DNA from: Asterias rubens
Lineage: Eukaryota; Echinodermata; Asteroidea; Forcipulatida; Asteriidae
Direction of reading: 5' to 3'
NCBI RefSeq assembly: GCF_902459465.1
Contig: NC_047082.1
Span: forward strand, 186,001-250,000
Length of the DNA: 64,000 nt
Notes under the pieces: generated by a model
Told to the model about the DNA's origin: nothing
Database searches by the model: none
The model's input: the letters and a program-made list of their open reading frames with translations, nothing else
Translations under genes and position numbers: made by a program
Part shown: in pieces, positions 55,410 to 64,000 of the stretch
How positions within the stretch are numbered: the first letter of the stretch is position 1
How the letters are laid out: every line of letters begins with the position of its first letter

Positions 55410-57224
55410 ATGACTGTCTTGTGCGATTTCATCCCATACAACATGGCTGCCGATATAACAGCAAAATCAGTCTTAGATAGAATCACAAAAAGACATCTCA
55501 AATGTCACATCTGCACTGACCACTTGAAAGAGCCCAAGATGCTCGAGTGTTCTCATTCATTTTGTTTGTCGTGTCTTCACCAGCTGGCAAAGAAAGAGGA
55601 GAGATCAAGTCACATGCTCACATGCCCAATGTGTCGAGGACAAACTTTATTGACAGGTAAAGGAGTTGTTGATCTCCGTACTGACTTCAAGATGACGTCT
55701 CTGCTTGAGGAGATTAAACAGCATCAGAATGCACTTGAAAGACAAAAGGACAAACAAGCTCTGGGTATAGAATGGAATGTACCAGCATGCAACAAGCATC
55801 CTGATAAGGGTCTTATAATGTATTGCAACAAATGTAAGAAGTTAGTATGCACAACTTGCATTGGGAAAGACCACACCAAGCATCCTGTTATTGAACTGAA
55901 TGAAGCTTTAGAGAAATGCAAACAAGACGCTAAACAACTGATTGCAAAGCTTGAACGTAATAAAATCAAGCTCATGACCGCTGTTCAAGGTATCGTGATG
56001 TCTCGTAAGATGTTGGATTCCATGTTAGCCGACACCAAAGAGAAAATCTGCAAGGGAGCCGAGAACAAGATTTCCGAGGTCAAAGAGGAGCAGCGACGGC
56101 TTATTCAAGAAGCGGAACAGATCCATGAAGATAGAGTGAAGACCTTTGAAGCCGCTCGGAAAACCAACAGCCATGAGATGGATAAAGCAGATCACAAACG
56201 GGATGAAGTGAAACAGCTCATGGATCAAGGAAACTGCTTTAGTATTCTCCACCGTATAGAGAAACTATTACAAGACCTGAAGGAGTACACAGAGATTCAG
56301 CCGAGCAGAGTGCCTTATGGTTTATCCTACATTGACTTTGAAGAAAGTGGCTCCCTCGGAAGACTACTGCTGCAGGATGTCGATGAGCCAAGCCCGAGCC
56401 CAACACCTTGTGCAAAGACTACACACCAGACATGGACGTTGCAAACAGAAACTATGAAATACATGAGTGGAGAAAATGAGATGGACATTAAATGGGCGTA
56501 CGACATTGCAACATTCTCCAACAAGGAAATCGTTGTGACAATTTTCCAAAATGATAGCTTGATATCGATCGCACCACAAAGCTCGCCTCAGTCGACCGTC
56601 ATTGCACAAAGACTACCAATCAATGGACTCTCACATCCAAGCAGAGTGACTGTAAACAAGAACGCCGAGCTCATTGTTCTAGATAACGAAGCAGTTAAAA
56701 TCTTCAACAGGGACTATCAGCCCCTCCATAAGTTCACACCACGTCCAGGGAAGAACAGCCGACCTTCATGTCTCGCTGTGGATGACCACAATCTGATAGC
56801 AGTTGGGTACAAGAACAAGGAAGATATATCTCTACTCCAACCAAATGGCTCTCTCATCAGAACATTAGCAGCTCCAGGGATTGGTCGATACTTAACAACC
56901 TACAAGCAGCAACTCATCTATACCAACTGGCTCAGCAGAAAGTTGGTGGCAGTAGACTATGATGGTGATATGGTATTCTTGGTGGATATCATTGACTCCG
57001 GATGGCCTCAGGGTGTATGTTGTGATAAGGATGGTAGTATCTATGTCGCTGTATGGAACGCTGGGCTATCATCATCAGGTGAGGTCCAGCAGTACGGTCC
57101 GGATGGCAAGTACATTGGATGTATCATCAAGGAATGTGATAACCCATGGGGGATTACATTCACATCGTCCGATGACCTGGTAGTGGCTGCAGGAAAATCG
57201 GTTCAAATCTATCAATATGACTAA
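55410..57224 (+). CDS. TRIM-type RING / B-box / coiled-coil protein with C-terminal propeller-like region
   Basis: 604 residues in one coding exon. RING finger with Cys/His ligands from C32-x2-C35 through C47, H49, C52, C55 to C72-x2-C75 (CHIC ... CSHSFCLSC ... CPMC): expected E3 ubiquitin ligase activity. One B-box about 125-160 (CNKHPDKGLIMYCNKC, CTTC, HTKHP). Coiled coil about 165-290. From about 350 to the end, repeated short hydrophobic strands (GLSHPSRVTVNKNAELIVLD, RPSCLAVDDHNLIAVGYKNK, WPQGVCCDKDGSIYVAVWNA) fit an NHL-like beta-propeller, as in TRIM2/3/56-like proteins; that part is inference. Met12 (AACATGG, good context) may be the true start. Intronless TRIM genes are common in large invertebrate TRIM families. 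A direct repeat begins in the last codons. Confidence 0.93.
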   Translation: MTVLCDFIPYNMAADITAKSVLDRITKRHLKCHICTDHLKEPKMLECSHSFCLSCLHQLAKKEERSSHMLTCPMCRGQTLLTGKGVVDLRTDFKMTSLLEEIKQHQNALERQKDKQALGIEWNVPACNKHPDKGLIMYCNKCKKLVCTTCIGKDHTKHPVIELNEALEKCKQDAKQLIAKLERNKIKLMTAVQGIVMSRKMLDSMLADTKEKICKGAENKISEVKEEQRRLIQEAEQIHEDRVKTFEAARKTNSHEMDKADHKRDEVKQLMDQGNCFSILHRIEKLLQDLKEYTEIQPSRVPYGLSYIDFEESGSLGRLLLQDVDEPSPSPTPCAKTTHQTWTLQTETMKYMSGENEMDIKWAYDIATFSNKEIVVTIFQNDSLISIAPQSSPQSTVIAQRLPINGLSHPSRVTVNKNAELIVLDNEAVKIFNRDYQPLHKFTPRPGKNSRPSCLAVDDHNLIAVGYKNKEDISLLQPNGSLIRTLAAPGIGRYLTTYKQQLIYTNWLSRKLVAVDYDGDMVFLVDIIDSGWPQGVCCDKDGSIYVAVWNAGLSSSGEVQQYGPDGKYIGCIIKECDNPWGITFTSSDDLVVAAGKSVQIYQYD

Positions 57225-57418
57225 GTACAACAACTTGATTCGCAGCTTGAACAGGCATGATATTTGGTCCTCGGTTCAAATCTATCAATATGACTAAGTA
57301 CAACAACTTGATTCGCAGCTTGAACAGGCATGATATTTGGTCCTCGGTTCAAATCTATCAATATGACTAAGTACAACAACTTGATTCGCAGCTTGAACAG
57401 GCATGATATTTGGTCCTT
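57200..57418 (+). repeat. 73-bp tandem triplication including the TRIM stop codon
   Basis: GGTTCAAATCTATCAATATG + ACTAAGTACAACAACTTGAT and onward repeats at 57200, 57273 and 57346 almost unchanged. The first copy covers the last eight codons (VQIYQYD and TAA); the other two are in the 3' UTR. Confidence 0.97.
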
Positions 57419-57536
57419 GGAAAAGTTTGGAGGACAAAGAATGACCTATTTTGTTCATCTCTGATTTTTTCCAAGGGCAGAAATATCGGAAAATCAGACT
57501 GAAGGGGGAAGAACATCATGCCTGTTAAAATAGCAC

Positions 57537-57542
57537 AATAAA
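57537..57542 (+). terminator. polyadenylation signal of the TRIM gene
   Basis: AATAAA 313 bases after the TRIM stop codon. Confidence 0.45.
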
Positions 57543-57964
57543 CATAGTTAGACCAGCATGTTCAGGTAAATATCACACATTTGTTGTCAGAGATCTAACA
57601 ATCAGAATCAAGGATTCAAGTTTGCTCAAAGATAAAAACAAGACAATTTCATAAAGTTGTTAAGCAGAAATTACTGTTTGACAAACTTCTTTGCTAAAGA
57701 ACAAAATTAATGGGGCACCACAATGCAAACTTATTTCTGCTAAGCAATGCGATTCTATGTTTAGCAAGTTTTTGTGCTTACAGGCTTTATGTCACTTATG
57801 AACAATATAGAACAGTCGGTGGAAAGACTTGTAGCTTTTTGATGAAATTCTGGCAGACATTTATTTTGGGGTAAAATCAGTAAACATTAGGACAAGAAAG
57901 AATGACAGTGTGCAAGCTTTCACACTATAAAGGCAACATGAGACTATTGGGAACAATAGATTGC

Positions 57965-58175
57965 AGCAGACTCGAGCCCGGTTCATAATTCCTGCAAATG
58001 CGAATACCCACAAATTTAGACGCCATAAAAAAATAATGCACATCAGTTGAAATGTGCTCAACTCCTCCAAAACATTTCACTGCAAAAAAAAAACCAGGGC
58101 TGTGTCGTCACAATTCATATCACATTTGCATTTCGCAGGAAGTATACGCCGAGCTTGACCATGAAAGTCCAACTT
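57965..58175. mobile_element. foldback element, 'GCAGGAAGTATGAACC' family, copy 1
   Basis: Left CCCGGTTCATAATTCCTGCA + AATGCG pairs with right ACATTTGCATTTCGCAGGAA + GTATACGC. A better preserved relative is at 58590-58765. Confidence 0.6.
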
Positions 58176-58589
58176 GTGTTTGCTTAAATGGACCTTAACA
58201 ATAGAAGTTTATCTGGTTAGTGTGCTGCTGCACCCTGAGCTCCAAATAATCTTCTATTGTTAAATCAATAATTGCTATGACAGTTTATATTACTTAGAAA
58301 ATGTTTTTCATTCTTCATACTAAAAAAGTGACCTGCCTCGCTAATAGTTTTCAAGCCTACTGTTAACCATTATAATCATTAAATCTTATATAACATTATC
58401 TATGAAATCGAGTACAAATACTTGTACATGTCAAATAAACCTGATTCTAGCAACCTCCAAACTAAAATATAAAAAATGGGTGTTTTAATATGAGCAATTG
58501 AAGAATTGACTTTCGGGCAGAAATAATGCATTGGCGGTTCCGGAACCTGTCAATTTCCTTCAACTACACACCAATATCATGTAGAAAAA

Positions 58590-58765
58590 AATGTTGGTTC
58601 ATACTTAATGTGAAGGCAAATTTGACGTCACAACTCTCCTTTCGCAGCAACATTCGCAAGTGAGTTGAACAGAGTTGAACTGCTGCCAATTATTCCTTGC
58701 GAATTTGTGACGTCAACATTCGCTTCGCATTTGCATTCACAGGAAGTATGAACCAGGCTTAAGTT
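58590..58765. mobile_element. foldback element, 'GCAGGAAGTATGAACC' family, copy 2
   Basis: Left GGTTCATACTTAATGTGAAG and right CATTCACAGGAAGTATGAAC + C pair. TGACGTCA-like sites lie inside both arms (TTTGACGTCACAA and GTGACGTCAACA). Confidence 0.7.
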
Positions 58766-58903
58766 TTATGACTGTTAATTTATAAATCTACTGAGTGGTA
58801 ACTAAAGTATTGCATAATTCATTTACGCTAGATATTTGCATAATTTCTCTTAAACAATTTGTTGTTTTCATGGATGAACTCTAGACTATAGATGAATGCA
58901 AAC

Positions 58904-61900
58904 CTAATGCTGGCGGTAAGAATCTCTCTGGAAATAAATAAAATAATTAACATAAGTAAAGTCTGACTCAGCTTCCTCTACTATAGCATCGTTAAGCTGA
59001 CACACATGCCCCGCGTTGCCTCTTTTCGTTCTAAAGTTAAAGGAGACGCAATCGTGAAGAGCCAGGCAAGCGTTCATGCAGGACAGGATATTACGTTCTT
59101 GGCTGGTACTGATGACATGGTTGTTCAGACGAAAGTTCTTCAGAGTGGGGCGAGGATTGATGAAAAACATGGATGCCTCCTTTGGGTTATAGTCAGCCAC
59201 ATCCACTGTGAAGGGAAGAAACAATACAAAAACTCTTATAACAATATCTCTTTCAAATATTAAACCACAAGGGAAACTGACTGCATGTTTACTTACTCCC
59301 GGGACTGAAACAGGGTTACCCCCTTCACAGTCTGTTAAGGATGTAGGCATGAGTATCATCCACTCGGAGCCTGGCCGGTAGAGCAGAATGCGGTACCGTC
59401 TCAACTTTTTATGAAGCAATTATGGCTAAAGTGCTTTGTTCAAGGGCACAAGTATCATGACCAGGATTCGGACCGTCATCAGATCTTGTCTGCACCGGCC
59501 ATGACATGGGGTGTAAAGAGAGTTCCTCTCGATTAAAAAGAGAGTACACCTGTCTTTAACAATAACTTATAAAAATGTCTTACATAAACATCTGTAGGTG
59601 ACCTGTAGATACTTGTAGATACCAAAGCAAGGCTCTTCATTGGTGTAGTTAGCCCAGTAGTTTGGCACTGTGCAGTTTCGTTCATTAGTGCAGGTATCCC
59701 TTACAGGTATCAAGACGTCTGGCGTTTGACACTCGGTGTACATCACAGCCCCAGGATAGTTGTCTCGAAAATGGCATCGCATTCCATCTGTTAAATTGGA
59801 AGACAAAAACAGAGCTTTTACAGCCCTTTTCACACTAGGCTGTTCCTCGTGGGCAGCCCTATTCACACTTGGATCACTCTAACCTGATATCTAGGGGTGG
59901 ATTTCATAAAGAGTTAAGACTTGTCTTACTTCGAGTTCTTAGGACTAGCCTTAAGCCTATCTTAGGACTAGCTTTGAAATATCTCCTAGGACTGTCCTAA
60001 TTTTTGTGTGAAAGACCCCAGTAGAGTCTTTCTCTAAGACTAAAGGGTTTGAATCTGGGTGGCAACTTTGTGGTCACTTTTTAAACTTACCCTCAGATCT
60101 TCCAAGTTCTGCAGAGATAATTCTGATGTGACTAGCCTCGACCGGACACTCCAAGAATAAATCAGCATGGTCCTCACAGGAGTACAATGTAATGTCATTC
60201 AGCGGACGACCCTCTATAGACAAAAATCAAAATAATTGCTCAAATTTTCCATTCTTTCTGGACCGTATAAACATTATTGTCTTTTCTTTGGAGGTGCAAA
60301 TGGGTAAAATTTCGCAACCATGTTAAAATTAAGCAAGGGATCCTTGTTTAATGCTGCCGTGTGAACGGGCTTTATTACGCATGAGACTTGCACTGTCTGT
60401 GTGTGTTCATTGTACCTTGGCAGTTGTATGTGACTTCCAGATATTTGGTATTGACGTCATTGCAGGGATCACTTGCCGTTAATAATGACTCTTCAGTCTG
60501 AAAAAAAACAAAATCAATCAAAACATTATTTGGTTGCAGTCGCTGTGGAAGAAATCATTCAGCTTTAGTTGAAGCGGAAATGTTGTTCTTTTACAAGCCA
60601 GTTGAGTTCCTCACTGTTTATCTGTTGTTCATTTGGCGTCTTTGAAACAACAAGTGTAGCCATGATTGTGGCCAAGCACTTACACACATCTTTCAGCTTT
60701 CCTTGAAGCCAATTATGTGCGTTGCCCAATTTCATAAGCACAAAAACTTGCTAAGCACAGAATAGTATTGCTCAGCAGAAACAGGTTACCAGCCCAAATT
60801 ACATTAAGTTTGCACTGTTGTGGCTGGTGCTTAAAACAATCTTTGCTTGGCAAAGACATTTGTCAAGCAGTTATGATCTGCGTAACAGCTTTATGAAATT
60901 GGGCCCAGCTGAGTCTGTAATGTATGAGAGGTCAGGGTACAAGACCTACAACCCAAACTGCATTTATTTAGTTTTTATGTAGGGTGTCATGGCCGAATGG
61001 TTTAGAGCATCAAATTCAAGTTCTGGTGGTTCAGTCATCTGAGTCATTGTGTCATAGGCGTGACACTTTACTATAATTGCTTCTCTTCACCCAGGGGTAT
61101 AAATGGGTACCTGCGAGAGTAGAGGTTGATATATGAAAAAGCCTTGGAGCGTTAGTGTTGCCTAGGTTGCATACTCCCCAAGGAGCTGAGTAAGACTAAA
61201 GGGATGTTCTTGGCCCAATGACCAGGGCACTATTAAAGCACATTGAGACGGTTAGATTTGAAAAAAGTTATTATCCTTATCTTAGCCATGAGAAACACCT
61301 TTACTTACGGGCAAGCCGCATGAGCGTTGATCTTCACAATATGTCTTGACAATATCAAGAGTGTCTGTTGAGCGACAAGTGGTTGAGTCATCCTTGCCCG
61401 CAGAGTGAGGACAGACAAGAGATGAGCTGCCAACCTGCAATCAGAAATAAATCAAATATAAAAGCGTAATATAAAAGTTGTAGTTTGTACAATGGACCCA
61501 TCAAATACATGTTATGGGGTGTCATGACCGAGTGGTTAAGAGCATTGGAATGGACCCATCAAATACATGTTATGGGTAGTCATGACCGAGTGGTTAAGAG
61601 CATTGGAATGGACCCATCAAATACATGTTATGGGTAGTCATGACCGAGTGGTTAAGAGCATTGGAATGGACCCATCAAATACATGTTATGGGGTGTCATG
61701 ACCGAGTGGTTAAGAGCATTGGAATGGACCCATCAAATACATGTTATGGGGTGTCATGACCGAGTGGTTAAGAGCATTGGAATGGACCCATCAAATACAT
61801 GTTATGGGTAGTCATGACCGAGTGGTTAAGAGCATTGGAATGGACCCATCAAATACATGTTATGGGGTGTCATGACCGAGTGGTTTAGAGCATTGGAATG

Positions 61901-62695
61901 GACCCATCAAATACATGTTATGGGGTGTCATGACCGAGTGGTTTAGAGCATTGGAATGGACCCATCAAATACATGTTATGGGGTGTCATGACCGAGTGGT
62001 TTAGAGCATTGGAATGGACCCATCAAATACATGTTATGGGGTGTCATGACCGAGTGGTTTAGAGCATTGGAATGGACCCATCAAATACATGTTATGGGGT
62101 GTCATGACCGAGTGGTTAAGAGCATTGGAATGGACCCATCAAATACATGTTATGGGGTGTCATGACCGAGTGGTTAAGAGCATTGGAATGGACCCATCAA
62201 ATACATGTTATGGGGTGTCATGACCGAGTGGTTAAGAGCATTGGAATGGACCCATCAAATACATGTTATGGGGTGTCATGACCGAGTGGTTAAGAGCATT
62301 GGAATGGACCCATCAAATACATGTTATGGGGTGTCATGACCGAGTGGTTAAGAGCATTGGAATGGACCCATCAAATACATGTTATGGGGTGTCATGACCG
62401 AGTGGTATAACAGCATTGGATTCAAGGTCCTTAGCAATCAACCAATTATAGTTTTTCAGATATTTCTTGAAAGCTTTAAGTGACTCAGCCAATGGATTTG
62501 ATAAGGGAGACGGTTCCCAAGGTGAGGGGTTTGTGTTTAAAATGCCTGATTCCTAGCAGCAGAATGCACCTACCTGAGTGCGGCCGTAAAAGGCGTCTTG
62601 TATTTTGATGTATTTTCCGTCCGGGCAGGTGAGGCTTAACTCATAATCTGTACCTGTGCATCCGATCAACGTAATATCTCCCGATGAAACATCAG
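58904..62695 (-). CDS. SUEL-type lectin / PAN domain protein, 3' part, six exons
   Basis: Exons, 5' to 3': 62695-62574, 61434-61309, 60497-60416, 60213-60091, 59787-59584, 59205-58904; about 320 residues, all in frame, 5' end beyond the window. Domain 1 (first three exons): SSGDITLIGCTGTDYELSLT, KYIKIQDAFYGR, RSCGLP, DPCNDVNTKYLEVTYNC. Domain 2 (next two): PLNDITLYSCEDHADLFLEC, ERNCTVPNYW, CFGIYKYLQVTYRC. These are galactose/rhamnose-binding SUEL lectin folds with conserved Cys and the KYLxVxYxC end. Last exon: PAN/apple-like (SCMNACLALHDCVSFNFRT, HVCQL) ending FQRDSYRQH. Likely extracellular glycan binding. Domain borders lie at phase-1 introns, the mark of exon shuffling. N-terminal signal peptide and any further domains are outside. 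Confidence 0.9.
59365..59515 (-). mobile_element. SINE copy in the lectin gene
   Basis: TCTGCTCTACCGGCCAGGCT-type body, TTAGCCATAATTGCTTCAT and a decayed B-box (GGTCCGAATCC), then TCATGGCCGGTG, in the same order as at 24930-25385, minus strand. Confidence 0.55.
59893..60010. mobile_element. short palindromic element, 'AGTTAAGACTAGTC' family
   Basis: GGATTTCATAAAGAGTTAAG, CTTAGGACTAGCCTTAAG and CTAGGACTGTCCTAA. Related to 7850-7972. Lies in the intron between the second-domain exons. Confidence 0.6.
60725..60905. mobile_element. palindromic 'GCTGCTTAAG' family element
   Basis: CCCAATTTCATAAGCACAAA + AACTTGCTAAGCAC at the left and CAGCTTTATGAAATTGGGCC at the right are inverse-related, with TTACCAGCCCAAATTAC in the middle. 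Confidence 0.75.
60983..61262 (+). mobile_element. full-length tRNA-derived SINE
   Basis: Head GTGTCATGGCCGAATGGTTT + AGAGCATCAAATTC (A box), weak B box GGTGGTTCAGTCATC, body with GGGTATAAATGGGTACCTGC and AGCCTTGGAGCG, then CCAATGACCAGGGCACTATT + AAAGCACATTGAGACGG. This is the best full copy in the window and a reference for the split copy at 22995-23640. Confidence 0.8.
61490..62412 (+). repeat. 58-bp minisatellite made of tRNA-like A boxes, about 16 copies
   Basis: Unit AATGGACCCATCAAATACAT + GTTATGGGGTGTCATGACCG + AGTGGTTAAGAGCATTGG. GTCATGACCGAGTGGTTAAG is the head (A-box region) of the tRNA-like SINEs here, such as 60983. Variants with TTTAGAG form one block of neighbours. It lies in the lectin-gene intron between exons 62695-62574 and 61434-61309. 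Confidence 0.96.
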
Positions 62696-62794
62696 CTGAA
62701 ATTAAAAAATCATAAAAGAAATATTATAAGAGGAATGAATATCATGCAACAAGATTGATCAAGTAAGTACAATCAAGAACCTTAGTTAACTAGT

Positions 62795-62925
62795 GGATTC
62801 TACAAAGAGTTAATACTAGTCTTATCTCGCGTTAGAACGAGTACCTCTGATCGTCCTAACTTCATAGGACTAGCCATAAGTTCTTAACTCCTAGGACTGT
62901 CTTTTTGGAATTGATCCCTTGGCTT
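62795..62925. mobile_element. short palindromic element, 'AGTTAAGACTAGTC' family
   Basis: GGATTCTACAAAGAGTTAAT + ACTAGTCTTATCTCGCGTTA and TCGTCCTAACTTCATAGGAC match the copy at 7850-7972. It lies upstream of the leftmost visible lectin exon. Confidence 0.55.
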
Positions 62926-63044
62926 GAATTTGGGTGAAAAATCCACAAAACCGCAGGAATTGTAGCTCAAAATGTCTGCTGGACCAGAAATTTGTATACA
63001 ATACCAGAATCAAAATGAGAAAAAAGAAAGAAATCATGAGTCCT

Positions 63045-64000
63045 GAAACAGACCGAGTTTAATAGAGCCACAATTACACAGAGCTGCTTCAGCTGGAACT
63101 CTCTTCCTGAAACAGACAGAGGTTAATAGAGCCACAATTACAGAGCTGCTTTAGCTGGAACTCTCTTCCTGAAACAGACCGAGGTTAATAGAGCCACAAT
63201 TACAGAGCTGCTTTAGCTGCAACTCTCTTCCTGAAACAGACCGAGGTTAATAGAGCCACAATTACAGAGCTGCTTTAGCTGCAACTCTCTTCCTGAAACA
63301 GACAGAGGTTAATAGAGCCACAATTACAGAGCTGCTTTAGCTGGAACTCTCTTCCTGAAACAGACCGAGGTTAATAGAGCCACAATTACAGAGCTGCTTT
63401 AGCTGGAACTCTCTTCCTGAAACAGACAGAGGTTAATAGAGCCACAATTACAGAGCTGCTTTAGCTGGAACTCTCTTCCTGAAACAGACCGAGGTTAATA
63501 GAGCCACAATTACAGAGCTGCTTTAGCTGCAACTCTCTTCCTGAAACAGACCGAGGTTAATAGAGCCACAATTACAGAGCTGCTTCAGCTGCAACTCTCT
63601 TCCTGAAACAGACAGAGGTTAATAGAGCCACAATTACAGAGCTGCTTTAGCTGCAACTCTCTTCCTGAAACAGACAGAGGTTAATAGAGCCACAATTACA
63701 GAGCTGCTTTAGCTGGAACTCTCTTCCTGAAACAGACAGAGGTTAATAGAGCCACAATTACAGAGCTGCTTTAGCTGGAACTCTCTTCCTGAAACAGACA
63801 GAGGTTAATAGAGCCACAATTACAGAGCTGCTTTAGCTGGAACTCTCTTCCTGAAACAGACCGAGGTTAATAGAGCCACAATTACACAGAGCTGCTTCAG
63901 CTGGAACTCTCTTCCTGAAACAGACAGAGGTTAATAGAGCCACAATTACAGAGCTGCTTTAGCTGGAACTCTCTTCCTGAAACAGACCGAGGTTAATAGA
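63045..64000 (+). repeat. 62-bp minisatellite, at least 15 copies, continuing past the window edge
   Basis: Unit TCCTGAAACAGACCGAGGTT + AATAGAGCCACAATTACAGA + GCTGCTTTAGCTGGAACTCT + CT with GACAGA/GACCGA and GGAACT/GCAACT variants. The AGCTGCTTTAGCT core is nearly palindromic. Probably in an intron of the lectin gene. Confidence 0.96.

Noticed and set aside
58904-59010. Extra intron near the end of the PAN exon (CTTATTTATTTCCAG-like acceptor)
   Set aside because: No donor at a workable distance, and the continuous frame through FTYVNYFIYFQRDSY fits the end of a PAN-type domain.

Overview
The window is animal nuclear DNA: split genes with GT-AG introns, abundant palindromic transposons, tRNA-derived SINEs and long minisatellites. 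The gene set (SMC6, cyclophilin E, ADP/ATP carrier, an intronless TRIM-NHL-like gene, a SUEL-lectin/PAN gene) and the style of the repeats fit a marine deuterostome. An echinoderm, most likely a sea star, is my best guess; that assignment is inference and no species is claimed.

Layout. 1-925 (-): 5' part of an ADP/ATP carrier gene, cut by the window edge. 1899-4805 (+), divergent from it: an unnamed gene for a protein with an N-terminal membrane anchor, a coiled coil and a C-terminal KH domain, with two alternative last exons. 6481-20520 (-): a complete 24-exon SMC6 gene, 1104 codons reconstructed without a frame break. 22077-29476 (+), divergent from SMC6: a complete 10-exon PPIE (cyclophilin E) gene. 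A 656-bp foldback sits between these two starts.

31-47 kb: no secure gene. Five different tandem arrays fill most of it, with a few exon-like islands, including an inverted pair of related coding fragments. 47.9-49.0 kb (-): two exons that end an unrecognised gene. 52887-53543 (-): a two-exon, four-finger C2H2 gene whose stop codon lies in the target site of a palindromic transposon. 55410-57224 (+): the intronless TRIM-type gene. 58904-62695 (-): the 3' six exons of a secreted-type lectin gene (two SUEL domains, then PAN); its start lies beyond the right edge.

The genes do not form one pathway. The notable features are the repeats: minisatellites that abut splice donors, that amplify pieces of tRNA-like promoters, or that contain a splice-donor sequence in every unit. 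Exon borders were set by hand from splice consensus plus frame continuity, so each border may be off by a few bases.
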